A stretch of 63,804 bases of DNA from contig JAGKWY010000055.1 in the NCBI GenBank assembly GCA_021151625.1, positions 1-63,804 of the forward strand. The letters are read 5' to 3'. Both the position numbers and the translations under genes were made by a program. Of the stretch, positions 1 through 8,406 are shown one piece after another. This DNA is from Gammaproteobacteria bacterium (GTDB lineage Bacteria > Pseudomonadota > Gammaproteobacteria > Pseudomonadales > Cellvibrionaceae). A model generated the notes under the pieces. It did no database searches. It had not been told where the DNA came from and worked only from the letters and a program-made list of their open reading frames with translations. Each line of letters starts with the position of its first letter. Position 1 is the stretch's first letter.

Positions 1-1
1 T

Positions 2-199
2 TCAACCACTACACCCACCAACGCTCTGTATAAAGACGCAGAACTGGAAGGTGTGATTGTTGGTGTGGATTACAACTTCAACCCCAACACCCGCGTATTC
101 GCCACAGTGGCGAGCGTAGAAGTTGAAGGCGATGAAAAAATCAGCACCAAGGCCACCAAAGATACCGCCTCGGCATTAGGTTTTGATTTCCGCTTCTAA
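2..199 (+). CDS. Outer-membrane porin, C-terminal fragment
   Basis: This is the last 65 codons of a gene whose start lies outside the window. The reading frame is open from base 2 to the TAA at 197-199. The peptide has alternating beta-strand character (EGVIVGVDYNF, TRVFATVASVEV) and ends GFDFRF with a terminal Phe, the usual signature of an outer-membrane beta-barrel recognised by the BAM machinery. Only 44 bp separate it from the sulfate-binding protein gene, so it may be an anion porin co-transcribed with sulfate uptake. The substrate is inference; the family cannot be named from this fragment. Confidence 0.7.
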   Translation, partial: STTTPTNALYKDAELEGVIVGVDYNFNPNTRVFATVASVEVEGDEKISTKATKDTASALGFDFRF

Positions 200-243
200 G
201 AATCAGCGTAAATTTTTAAAAAATTTTCAGAGAGAACGAGATT

Positions 244-1254
244 ATGAAATTTTCTGCACGCACAATTGGTAAATCAGCATTTGCTGTGATTGCCGCCAGC
301 TTGTTGGCTGGTAGCGCACTGGCAAAAGACATCAACTTATTAAACGTTTCCTACGATCCAACCCGCGAACTCTATCGCGAATTTAACGCGGCCTTCGCCA
401 AGCACTGGAAAGAAAAAACCGGTGACGATGTGCATGTAGACCAATCGCACGGTGGTTCGGGTGCGCAATCGCGCGCGGTGATCGACGGTTTGAAAGCGGA
501 CGTAGTCACCCTGGCACTCGCCGGCGACATTGATCCTATCGCCAGCATCGGTAATTTATTGCCCAAAGATTGGGTGAGCAAGTTGCCGCAAAACAGCGCG
601 CCTTATACCTCGACCATTGTATTCCTGGTACGCAAAGGCAACCCGAAAAATATTAAAGACTGGGATGACCTGACCAAAAAAGGCGTAGAGGTTATTACCC
701 CTAACCCGAAAACTTCGGGCGGTGCGCGCTGGAATTATTTGGCAGCCTGGGCGTTTGCAGAAAAGAAACAAGGTAAAGATCAAGCCGGTGCAAAAGAATT
801 TGTGCGCTCGCTGTTTAAAAACGTTCCAGTATTGGATACCGGTGCGCGCGGCTCAACCACTACCTTTGTACAGCGCGGTATTGGTGATGTGCTGATCACC
901 TGGGAAAACGAAGCGTTTCTGGCGGTAAATGAATTGGGTGCAGATGAAGTGGAAATTGTTGTACCCAGCATTTCCATTCTGGCAGAACCTTCAGTAGCGG
1001 TAGTGGATGAAAACACCAAGGCGAACGGCACCGCTGAAGTGGCCAAAGCTTACTTGCAATATCTCTACACCAAAGAAGGCCAAAACATCGCAGCAAAAAA
1101 TTACTACCGCCCACGCGACCCACAAGTTGCTGAAGCCTACGCAAAAATTTTCCCGAAACTGGATTTGGTAACCATTAATGATTTCGGTGGCTGGTCAAAA
1201 GCACAACCGGAACATTTCGGTGACGGCGGAATTTTCGATCAGATTTATCAGTAA
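244..1254 (+). CDS. sbp: Periplasmic sulfate-binding protein of the sulfate ABC transporter
   Basis: This 336-residue protein captures sulfate (or thiosulfate) in the periplasm and delivers it to CysTW. A Sec signal peptide ends around ALA at residues 25-27. The mature protein has the family features NVSYDPTRELY, DQSHGGSGAQSRAV, a LALAGDID segment and NPKTSGGARWNYLAAW. Length and order fit Sbp/CysP proteins. The ATG follows GAGAGAACGAG. It lies upstream of cysT, cysW and cysA on the same strand. The choice of Sbp over CysP rests on general resemblance, so substrate preference is not proved. Confidence 0.95.
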   Translation: MKFSARTIGKSAFAVIAASLLAGSALAKDINLLNVSYDPTRELYREFNAAFAKHWKEKTGDDVHVDQSHGGSGAQSRAVIDGLKADVVTLALAGDIDPIASIGNLLPKDWVSKLPQNSAPYTSTIVFLVRKGNPKNIKDWDDLTKKGVEVITPNPKTSGGARWNYLAAWAFAEKKQGKDQAGAKEFVRSLFKNVPVLDTGARGSTTTFVQRGIGDVLITWENEAFLAVNELGADEVEIVVPSISILAEPSVAVVDENTKANGTAEVAKAYLQYLYTKEGQNIAAKNYYRPRDPQVAEAYAKIFPKLDLVTINDFGGWSKAQPEHFGDGGIFDQIYQ

Positions 1255-1258
1255 TTGA

Positions 1259-1385
1259 ATCCCCTCCCAGCCTCCCCTTTAACAAAGGGGAGGAGCTAAC
1301 CTCCCAAACATTTTCGAAGGGGAATCACTCCCTCCGTTTGAAACGGAGCGCGTAGCCAAGGGAGGACCGGGAGGGATTTAGGGGA
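1259..1385. repeat. CCTCCC-type intergenic palindromic repeat, copy 1
   Basis: The sbp-cysT gap holds a composite inverted repeat. The left arm has CCCCTCCCAGCCTCCCC and the right arm has GGGAGGACCGGGAGGG, and each arm can also fold locally (CCCCTTTAACAAAGGGG). The same design recurs at 3233-3310 and 16171-16276. It resembles dispersed extragenic palindromes (REP or MITE-like) and could form a stable mRNA hairpin between sbp and the membrane genes. Confidence 0.75.
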
Positions 1386-1434
1386 TTGAAAAATCAGGTT
1401 TCCTGACCACAGGTACTAAATTAGAGAGTTGTAC

Positions 1435-2319
1435 ATGAGTGAACTTACCTCTACGGCGTTGGCAACAGCGTCGCCGTTTTCCAGCCCTAAGAAGCGCTGG
1501 GTCAAAAAAAGTGTTCTGCCGGGTTTTGGTTTATCACTTGGACTCGCTGCACTTTACGCCAGTCTGATTGTATTTATCCCGCTCGCAGGTCTCGTACTCA
1601 AATCACTGGAATTAAGCTGGGCAGAACTTTGGGCAGTCATTAGTAATGCCCGCTCGATTGCCAGTTATAAACTCACCTTCGGTGCGGCACTCACTGCAGC
1701 CGGAATTAATTTATTTTTTGGTTTGATCGTCGCATGGGTTTTGGTGCGTTACGATTTTTTTGGCAAGCGTGTTGTAGATGCCCTGGTGGATTTACCTTTC
1801 GCATTGCCCACCGCCGTTGCCGGTATTGCACTTACTGCGCTTTACACTACCAAAGGCTGGGTTGGCCAATGGTTTTGGTTAGCAGATATTAAAATTGCTT
1901 ACACATGGTTAGGTGTCACCGTTGCACTGACATTTATTGGTTTGCCGTTTGTGGTGCGCACTGTACAGCCGGTACTTGCCGACCTTGAAGCAGAAGTAGA
2001 AGAAGCCGCCGCAAGCCTGGGCGCCTCGCGTTGGCAAACCTTTAGCCGCGTATTACTGCCGGCATTAATTCCCTCGCTACTCACTGGTTTCGCACTGTCC
2101 TTTGCCCGCGCAGTGGGCGAATACGGTTCAGTGGTTTTTATCAGCGGCAACATGCCTTACAAAACTGAAATCACCCCATTACTCATCATGACCAAACTGG
2201 AACAATTTGATTACGCCGGTGCTGCTGCTTTAGGCACGGTGATGCTGGTGTTTTCATTTGTGTTGTTATTGCTTATTAACCTGCTCCAGCATTGGAGCCA
2301 CAAACGTACAGGAGGCTGA
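1435..2319 (+). CDS. cysT: Sulfate ABC transporter permease CysT (CysU)
   Basis: This 294-residue inner-membrane permease forms half of the sulfate channel. It has about six transmembrane segments and the EAA-type loop (EEAAASLGASRWQTFSRV) that docks on CysA. The C-terminal part has AVGEYGSVVFISGN, typical of CysT. I chose the ATG at 1435 over an in-frame TTG at 1429 because it has an upstream AGAGAG and gives the usual MSELTS-type start. The cysW start codon follows after 2 bp, so the two permeases are translationally linked. Confidence 0.95.
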   Translation: MSELTSTALATASPFSSPKKRWVKKSVLPGFGLSLGLAALYASLIVFIPLAGLVLKSLELSWAELWAVISNARSIASYKLTFGAALTAAGINLFFGLIVAWVLVRYDFFGKRVVDALVDLPFALPTAVAGIALTALYTTKGWVGQWFWLADIKIAYTWLGVTVALTFIGLPFVVRTVQPVLADLEAEVEEAAASLGASRWQTFSRVLLPALIPSLLTGFALSFARAVGEYGSVVFISGNMPYKTEITPLLIMTKLEQFDYAGAAALGTVMLVFSFVLLLLINLLQHWSHKRTGG

Positions 2320-2321
2320 TC

Positions 2322-3218
2322 ATGGCTGGTGCAATTTCTTCCCTTGGCAGCCGTAAAACCGGTACTGCCCATGCCGCTACCAGTGAAGCACCCTGGGTTC
2401 GCGTGGTATTAATCAGTGTTGCATTAACGTTTTTAGCACTGTTTTTATTTTTGCCACTGGTAGTGGTTTTTAAAGAAGCCTTTGCCAAAGGTATTGATGT
2501 GTACTTCGCATCGGTCAGTGAACCTGCAGCAGCACATGCGATAAAACTTACGCTTATCGCAGCGGCAATTGCCGTACCCTGTAACGTTATCTTTGGTTTG
2601 GCCGCCGCCTGGGCGATCGCTAAATTTGATTTCCGTGGCAAACAATTTGTTATCACCCTGATCGATTTACCTTTTGCCGTTTCGCCAGTCATTGCCGGTT
2701 TGATTTATATGTTGCTGTTTGGTCGCCAGGGATTTTTTGGCCCCTGGCTGGGCGAGCACGATATACAAATTATGTTTGCAGTACCCGGCATCGTACTCGC
2801 CACGGTATTTATTACCTTTCCGTTTGTTGCACGCGAATTAATTCCGCTGATGCAAGAACAAGGTAAAGAACAGGAAGAAGCGGCCATTACCCTGGGTGCC
2901 AGCGGTTGGAAAATGTTTTGGCGCGTGACCTTGCCCTCGGTGAAATGGGCCCTGCTCTACGGCATGATTTTATGTAACGCCCGCGCTATGGGCGAGTTCG
3001 GCGCGGTGAGTGTGGTATCGGGAAAAATTCGCGAGCAAACCAACACCATGCCGCTGCATATTGAAATTTTGTATAACGAATACCAATTCGCTGCCGCCTT
3101 TGCCGTTGCTTCACTACTGGCACTGCTGGCATTGGTCACACTGGTATTAAAAAGCCTGCTGGAATGGAAAGCAGCGCGTGAACATGAGCTGGCCGTACGT
3201 GCGGCAAGTGCTCAATAA
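2322..3218 (+). CDS. cysW: Sulfate ABC transporter permease CysW
   Basis: This 298-residue second permease subunit has six predicted membrane spans, an EAA loop (EEAAITLGASGWKMFWRV) and the CysW-type motif MGEFGAVSVVSGKIR. The ATG at 2322 is preceded by AGGAGG inside the end of cysT, an excellent ribosome binding site. The open frame extends further upstream into cysT, but that part has no homology-like features. It pairs with CysT and is energised by CysA. Confidence 0.95.
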   Translation: MAGAISSLGSRKTGTAHAATSEAPWVRVVLISVALTFLALFLFLPLVVVFKEAFAKGIDVYFASVSEPAAAHAIKLTLIAAAIAVPCNVIFGLAAAWAIAKFDFRGKQFVITLIDLPFAVSPVIAGLIYMLLFGRQGFFGPWLGEHDIQIMFAVPGIVLATVFITFPFVARELIPLMQEQGKEQEEAAITLGASGWKMFWRVTLPSVKWALLYGMILCNARAMGEFGAVSVVSGKIREQTNTMPLHIEILYNEYQFAAAFAVASLLALLALVTLVLKSLLEWKAAREHELAVRAASAQ

Positions 3219-3232
3219 GCGATGAAAATATG

Positions 3233-3310
3233 ACCCCACCCCAACCCTCCCCTTAAAAAAGGGAGGGAGTTAGCTCCTCCCCCTTGCAAAGGGGGAGGTT
3301 GGGAGGGGGT
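3233..3310. repeat. CCTCCC-type intergenic palindromic repeat, copy 2
   Basis: The cysW-cysA gap is almost filled by this element. ACCCCACCCCAACCCTCCCC at its left end is complementary to GGGGGAGGTTGGGAGGGGGT at its right end. Internal short hairpins sit around TTAAAAAA and TTGCAAA. It has the same architecture as the copies at 1259 and 16171. Two copies in one transport operon suggest either mobile-element insertion or a role in differential mRNA stability; both are inference. Confidence 0.8.
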
Positions 3311-3335
3311 CTCAATCTCAAATCGAGAAAACTCT

Positions 3336-4394
3336 ATGAGCATTCAAGTCCGCAACTTACACAAACATTTTGGCAGTTTTACTGCACTGAATAACGTATC
3401 TCTCGATTTCCCTACTGGCGAACTGGTCGCCCTGCTCGGCCCATCTGGCTGTGGCAAAACAACCTTGTTGCGCATTATCGCCGGCTTGGAAAACCCGGAT
3501 GCCGGCAGCGTACATTTTCACGGCGAAGACGCCACTAATGTGCATGTGCGCGAGCGCAATGTCGGCTTTGTATTCCAGCACTACGCCCTCTTTCGTCATA
3601 TGACGGTATTCGACAACGTCGCTTTTGGTTTAACCGTCCGCCCCAAAGAGACACGTCCGAGCAAAGAATTTATTAACAAACGCGTACACGAACTATTGGA
3701 ACTGGTGCAATTAGATTGGTTGGCAGATCGCTATCCACACCAGTTGTCCGGTGGTCAGCGCCAGCGTATTGCATTGGCGCGCGCACTGGCTGTTGAGCCA
3801 AAAGTATTGCTACTCGATGAACCTTTCGGGGCACTGGATGCAAAAGTGCGTAAGGATTTACGTCGCTGGTTGCGTCGCCTGCATGACGAGTTACACATCA
3901 CGTCGATTTTTGTAACTCACGACCAGGAAGAGGCCATGGAAGTCGCCGACAAAATTGTCGTGCTCAACAAAGGTCAGATTGAACAGATTGGCACCCCGGA
4001 CGATATCTACAACAATCCGGCCAGTCCGTTTGTGTACGATTTTATCGGCCAGGTGAATTTGTTCCACAGCCGCGTGAATAACGGCTGGGCCCATATCGGC
4101 GATTACAAATTACCTGCACCCGAGCATGATGGCATCAATGACCAGGCAGCAGTTGCCTATGTGCGCCCGCACGATATTGAGTTGAGCGAACAACCGAGCG
4201 AGGGCGCCATAGCAGCACAGGTAGCTCACGTAAGCACTGCCGGTGCAGTATTGCGCATTGAATTACAGCACCAGCTCAATAGCGATGTACTGCACGTAGA
4301 GTTGCCACGCGCACAGGAGCGCTCGCTAAACCTGAGCGTAGGTGCCCAGGTATTTGCTCGTCCAACCAATAGCAAAGTGTTTTTGCAGAAATAG
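3336..4394 (+). CDS. cysA: Sulfate ABC transporter ATP-binding protein CysA
   Basis: This 352-residue ATPase powers CysTW. Visible motifs are Walker A (GPSGCGKTT, residues 34-42), the Q-loop region VFQHYALF, the ABC signature LSGGQRQR, Walker B (VLLLDEPFGALD) and the H-loop (VTHDQEEA). A C-terminal regulatory region (about residues 240-352) has the CysA-type TOBE-like segment YVRPHDIELSEQ. The start ATG lies 25 bp downstream of a palindromic repeat. A strong terminator hairpin follows, closing the operon. Confidence 0.96.
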   Translation: MSIQVRNLHKHFGSFTALNNVSLDFPTGELVALLGPSGCGKTTLLRIIAGLENPDAGSVHFHGEDATNVHVRERNVGFVFQHYALFRHMTVFDNVAFGLTVRPKETRPSKEFINKRVHELLELVQLDWLADRYPHQLSGGQRQRIALARALAVEPKVLLLDEPFGALDAKVRKDLRRWLRRLHDELHITSIFVTHDQEEAMEVADKIVVLNKGQIEQIGTPDDIYNNPASPFVYDFIGQVNLFHSRVNNGWAHIGDYKLPAPEHDGINDQAAVAYVRPHDIELSEQPSEGAIAAQVAHVSTAGAVLRIELQHQLNSDVLHVELPRAQERSLNLSVGAQVFARPTNSKVFLQK

Positions 4395-4411
4395 TTTCCC
4401 CTGCGTTAGCT

Positions 4412-4443
4412 AAAGGCGATGGTGCGAGCCATCGCCTTTTTTA
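4412..4443 (+). terminator. Rho-independent terminator after cysA
   Basis: AAAGGCGATGG and CCATCGCCTTT form an 11-bp perfect stem around a 6-base loop, followed directly by a T run. It sits 17 bp after the cysA stop codon. Confidence 0.93.
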
Positions 4444-4899
4444 TTCCTGTGGTATTGCAGTGCAATGTCCTGGCTGTTTTTACTTTTTCTTGTTTTTCCC
4501 TTTTTCTTGTTGTTTTACTTATTTTTATTGCTTTGCTTACTCTTGTTGTTTTTCCATTTAATTTGATTGTTTTTCAACTGATCTGTTTATTTTTAATCAG
4601 GTGATTAGTGAAAACCTGCGCTTAAAATTACATTTCCTCCTTGTACCGGACCAATCATTTTCCTCGCACAATTTTGTTATAAGTTTATAGATTTAAATTC
4701 CTTCTTAACTGTGCAATTTAACGCATAGAATGCTTACACAAATTTACCCCGTTAATGATCTTCCTTAAACAACTTATTAACGGCTAAACGCACTACCACA
4801 CAATTAACAAACGGTCATTGCGGCAATTACTACATAAACACTGTTGATAACAACACGCGTAATAAATTTCTGTGGGCTAAATTTTTTGAGGACTTATCG
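4444..4899. other. Long non-coding gap with a T-rich tract
   Basis: There is no convincing gene here. About 4470-4600 is strikingly pyrimidine-rich on the plus strand (repeated CTTGTTTTT, TTTTATTG-like words), so it reads as an artificial hydrophobic ORF. The rest is AT-rich and may hold the promoter of the regulator that follows. I found no clear -24/-12 element. Confidence 0.5.
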
Positions 4900-5962
4900 T
4901 GAGCCAGGAACTTAAACAACCGGTTCTTTTATCCCTGGAAGGTGGCAATGCACAACCCTTATCGGTGCGGGCAAAAGCCTTAAGCGCGAGGGCTGGTTTG
5001 AAGCGGCGAATGAAGGCACTTTATTTCTGGACGAAATCGGCGACCTGCCACTGCCATTGCAAGTAAAATTGCTGCGCGTACTGCAGGAAAAAGAAGTGGT
5101 GCGTATCGGCTCGCGCAAATCCATTCCAGTGAATGTACGTTTAGTTGTTGCTACCAACGTGGATCTGGATTACGCCGTTTCCGCCGGGCACTTCCGCCGC
5201 GACCTGCTTTACCGTATTAACATTGCCCATGTAAAACTGCCACCGCTGCGTGAGCGCCCGGGCGATATTATGCCGCTGGCAGAGCATTTCCTGAAAACCT
5301 ACGCCACAAAAATGGGCCATCGTTTGCCGCAATTTTCCAGTGCGGCAATTGAATTGCTGTTGCATTATTCCTGGCCGGGAAATATTCGCGAACTGGAAAA
5401 CGTGGTGCACTTTGCCTTGCTGGTTGCCAGTGGTGAAAAAATTGAACCATCACATTTAAAAGTGACCGGCGGATGGAATACTAGCAATAATTTCCAACAG
5501 GTTCCGCAGCCCGTACATGCACCACAGTTTGTACAACCTTTTGCCCAGCATTTACCCCAAGCGGCGCACAATACTGGCAGCTACAACAGCAGCAATGTGA
5601 ATGGTGCAGGCGCAAATGGATTTGGGGCGAATGGCTTTGGCAATCACCCGGTCAATGCCCAGGGTGGTAACGATGGCGATGATCCTATGACTGCCATTGC
5701 CAAACAATTGCGTCGCTTGTTTAACGAGCAAGGTAACGGCAATCACTTTGATAACCTGGAAAGTTTGATTGTGCATGAAGCCTTTGCCCATGTGCGTTCA
5801 AATCAGGTTCACGCATCGGCGCTGCTGGGAATTTCACGCAACGTCATGCGCACCCTGTTAAAACGCCATGGATTATTAGTAGATACCGGGTTTAGCAAAA
5901 ACAGTGAACATCCGGACAACGAATCCAACCTGGCTGTGCTGGATGCGAGTTTTGCCAGTTAA
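4900..5962 (+). pseudogene. SfnR-like sigma-54-dependent activator, internally deleted and frameshifted
   Basis: Intact relatives bind sulfur-starvation promoters and activate sigma-54 RNA polymerase through an AAA+ domain. The 5' end (GTG at 4900) encodes the expected N terminus (SQELKQPV...PLSVRAKAL). The frame then breaks near 4975-4985 and homology resumes in another frame at REGWFEAANEGTLFLDEIG, continuing to the stop at 5962. Walker A and the GAFTGA loop, normally between these points, are absent (an estimated 100-140 residues lost). Walker B, the sensor region, RDLLYRIN, WPGNIRELENV, a Gly/Asn-rich linker and a Fis-type HTH remain. An ATG at 5057 could make a 301-residue fragment, but it would lack ATP binding. 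The position beside cys genes fits a sulfur regulator; the name is inference. Confidence 0.8.
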
Positions 5963-6025
5963 TCTGCGTATCAACTGCCTGCGGAATCGCTCATCAACAA
6001 CACCTGCACCACAACAATGGAAACT

Positions 6026-6060
6026 GATTACTGCGTGAAGCTATTCGCGCAGTAATCTTT
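6026..6060 (+). terminator. Hairpin terminator after the sigma-54 regulator remnant
   Basis: GATTACTGCG pairs perfectly with CGCAGTAATC across a 12-base loop and is followed by TTT. It lies 64 bp after the stop at 5962. Confidence 0.65.
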
Positions 6061-6161
6061 CACACGCTATTTATGATCCAATCAAAAAATTCGCTAATGT
6101 TTAATTTTGTACACTCTGGTAGCCTGCGCCAATTCATTATTTCTTTTACCAGGATGTGTGC

Positions 6162-8270
6162 ATGAACTCTTTTCCACTGAAATCTTTGGCGCTTATTGCG
6201 TCCATCACCAGTTGTTCAACTTATGCCCTGACGGCAGATGTGGATAACAAGCCCCCAGCTGAACCTCCCACCAAAACCGCTGACAAGAGCACAAAAAGCA
6301 CTCAACTGGAAAGTGTGGTGGTGCTTGGGCACAAGGTAAATCAAATCGGACAAAAGCTTTCCGCTGCCGAGGGTACTGTCGGGAGTACGGATATTGAAAA
6401 CCGCCCGGTGTTACGTACCGGTGAATTACTTGAGTTTGTACCCGGTATGGTGGTTACCCAGCACAGCGGTTCCGGTAAAGCTAACCAATATTTTTTGCGC
6501 GGTTTTAACCTGGACCACGGTACTGACTTTAATAGCAGTATCGATGGTATGCCCATCAATATGCGCACCCATGGCCATGGCCAGGGCTACACCGATTTAA
6601 ATTTTATTATCCCCGAATTAATTAACAATATTGATTATCGCAAAGGTGCTTACTACGCCGAAGTGGGCGATTTTTCCAGTGCCGGTGCTGCAGCCTTTAG
6701 TTTAAAAAATCGTCTGGGCACCAATATTCTGGCATTCACCGGCGGTGAAAATAATTACGGCCGTTTATTGGGTGCAACCGACGTTGAACTGACTCAGGGC
6801 CGATTATTAATTGGTGTTGAACGCCAGGTTTCCGATGGTCCCTGGACCGATTTAAAAGAAGATATTGATAAAACCTCTTTTAACGCACGTTTTATTAATC
6901 CACTTGAAGAAGGAAATTTCACTCTCACCTTGATGGGCTACGATAACAGCTGGAATGCACCTGACCAGATTCCGGCACGCGCGGTTGAACAAGGTATCAT
7001 CGATGAGTTCGGCTCACTGAATACCAGCGATGGCGGCGAATCCAGTCGCTACAGTTTATCCAGCCAGTGGAATAATCTGAATTGGAAAGCCAATGCCTAT
7101 GCCATTCATTCAGACCTGCAGTTAAGTTCCGATTTCACTTATTTCCTTGATGATCCCATTAACGGCGATCAATTTACCCAGGAAGACGAACGCAATATTT
7201 ATGGTGGAAGCCTCTCACATAATTGGGAAGCAGAATGGTTGGGTAAACCGGTGACCAATTTGGTTGGTGGCGAAGTGCGTTACGACGATATTGGCAAGGT
7301 CGGTTTGTATAAAACCAACGCGCGCGAGTGGGTCAGCACTGTACGTGAAGATGCCGTAAAAGAAGCCTCCAGCGGAATTTTTGCGCAGAGCACAGTAAGT
7401 ATTACCAATAAATTCACCACACACCTGGGCGCTCGCTACGATTATTTCAATGTGGACGTCAGCAGCAACATTAATGAAAACAGCGGTGATGCATCCCAAG
7501 GCAAATTCAGTTTAAAAGCGGGCGCCACTTATTTATTTAGCGATCAACTGGAAGGCTTTATTAATGCCGGCCAGGGCTTTCACTCCAACGATGCACGCGG
7601 CGCAACGCTCACTCTCGACCCTGTAACACTGGAACCAGCTAATGCGGTGGAATTAATAGTTCCTTCAAAAGGTGGAGAAATTGGTGTGCGCGTATTTGAT
7701 AAAGAGCGCTTTAATATTTCCACATCGGTATGGTATTTGGAATCCGAATCAGAACTGGTCTTTGTGGGTGATGCCGGCTTTAACGAAGCCAGCCGCGCAT
7801 CCAAACGCAGCGGTGCCGAAATCGCCAGCTATTTCTGGTTTGATCCCAGCTGGAGCCTGGATGTAGAACTCGCCTGGACGCGCGCGCGTTTTAGCGAAAA
7901 CACACAGGAAGAAGGTAAATACCTAGATGGCTCAGTGCCCTTTGTAGCCAGCACCGGTATCAGTTACGGCAGTAATAATAAAGGCTGGCAAGGGTCGCTG
8001 CGCTACCGCTATTTTGGTGCGCGCGTGCTGGAAAGTTTTGATGAAATAAAAGCGGATTCAACCAGCACGGTAAATGCGGGGCTGGGTTATCGCTGGGACA
8101 ATATCAGTGTGGAGTTGGAAATCCATAACCTGCTCGACAGCAACGAGCACGATATTGACTACTACTATGCCTCACGTTTACCCGGCGAGCCTGAAGAAGG
8201 TGTCGATGACCTGCACTACCACCCCGCTGAGCCGCGCACCCTGCGCGCTAAAATCGAGTACAGGTTCTAA
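6162..8270 (+). CDS. TonB-dependent outer-membrane receptor of unknown substrate
   Basis: This 702-residue receptor has a signal peptide (SCSTYALTA) and a plug domain beginning SVVVLGHK, with NQYFLRGFNLDHGTDF and the distinctive THGHGQGYTDLNF stretch. A 22-strand-type barrel ends in IEYRF. It should import a ligand using energy from TonB-ExbB-ExbD. The ATG at 6162 with AGGA upstream is preferred over a GTG six bases earlier. The next genes are chrB and chrA, but a role in chromate or metal handling is only positional inference. No Fur- or Zur-like box was seen upstream. Confidence 0.9.
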   Translation: MNSFPLKSLALIASITSCSTYALTADVDNKPPAEPPTKTADKSTKSTQLESVVVLGHKVNQIGQKLSAAEGTVGSTDIENRPVLRTGELLEFVPGMVVTQHSGSGKANQYFLRGFNLDHGTDFNSSIDGMPINMRTHGHGQGYTDLNFIIPELINNIDYRKGAYYAEVGDFSSAGAAAFSLKNRLGTNILAFTGGENNYGRLLGATDVELTQGRLLIGVERQVSDGPWTDLKEDIDKTSFNARFINPLEEGNFTLTLMGYDNSWNAPDQIPARAVEQGIIDEFGSLNTSDGGESSRYSLSSQWNNLNWKANAYAIHSDLQLSSDFTYFLDDPINGDQFTQEDERNIYGGSLSHNWEAEWLGKPVTNLVGGEVRYDDIGKVGLYKTNAREWVSTVREDAVKEASSGIFAQSTVSITNKFTTHLGARYDYFNVDVSSNINENSGDASQGKFSLKAGATYLFSDQLEGFINAGQGFHSNDARGATLTLDPVTLEPANAVELIVPSKGGEIGVRVFDKERFNISTSVWYLESESELVFVGDAGFNEASRASKRSGAEIASYFWFDPSWSLDVELAWTRARFSENTQEEGKYLDGSVPFVASTGISYGSNNKGWQGSLRYRYFGARVLESFDEIKADSTSTVNAGLGYRWDNISVELEIHNLLDSNEHDIDYYYASRLPGEPEEGVDDLHYHPAEPRTLRAKIEYRF

Positions 8271-8324
8271 TTTCCCGCGCTTTTCCAGCATCTTTTTCCA
8301 CCGCTTTTTTCTTTCATTTTGTGC

Positions 8325-8348
8325 CCCCCGTGCGCTCACGGGGGTTTC
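8325..8348 (+). terminator. Hairpin after the TonB receptor
   Basis: CCCCCGTG and CACGGGGG form an 8-bp stem with loop CGCT, followed by TTT. It lies between the receptor and chrB. Confidence 0.6.
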
Positions 8349-8382
8349 ACTTCCCTATTTATCAGGTTAGTATTTGCCTCAA

Positions 8383-8406
8383 ATTTTGTTATGACTACTA
8401 CAAAAT
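8383..8406 (+). promoter_or_regulatory. Palindrome directly abutting the chrB start codon
   Basis: ATTTTGT and ACAAAAT form a perfect 7-bp inverted repeat separated by 10 bases, ending at the base before the ATG. No Shine-Dalgarno sequence is visible here. It could be an operator for ChrB, which senses chromate in some bacteria, or a fold that controls translation. Both are inference. Confidence 0.4.

Noticed and set aside
4419..4604. Small hydrophobic open frame after cysA
   Set aside because: It begins inside the cysA terminator hairpin and follows a T-rich tract, which encodes Phe/Leu/Val by composition alone. There is no ribosome binding site.
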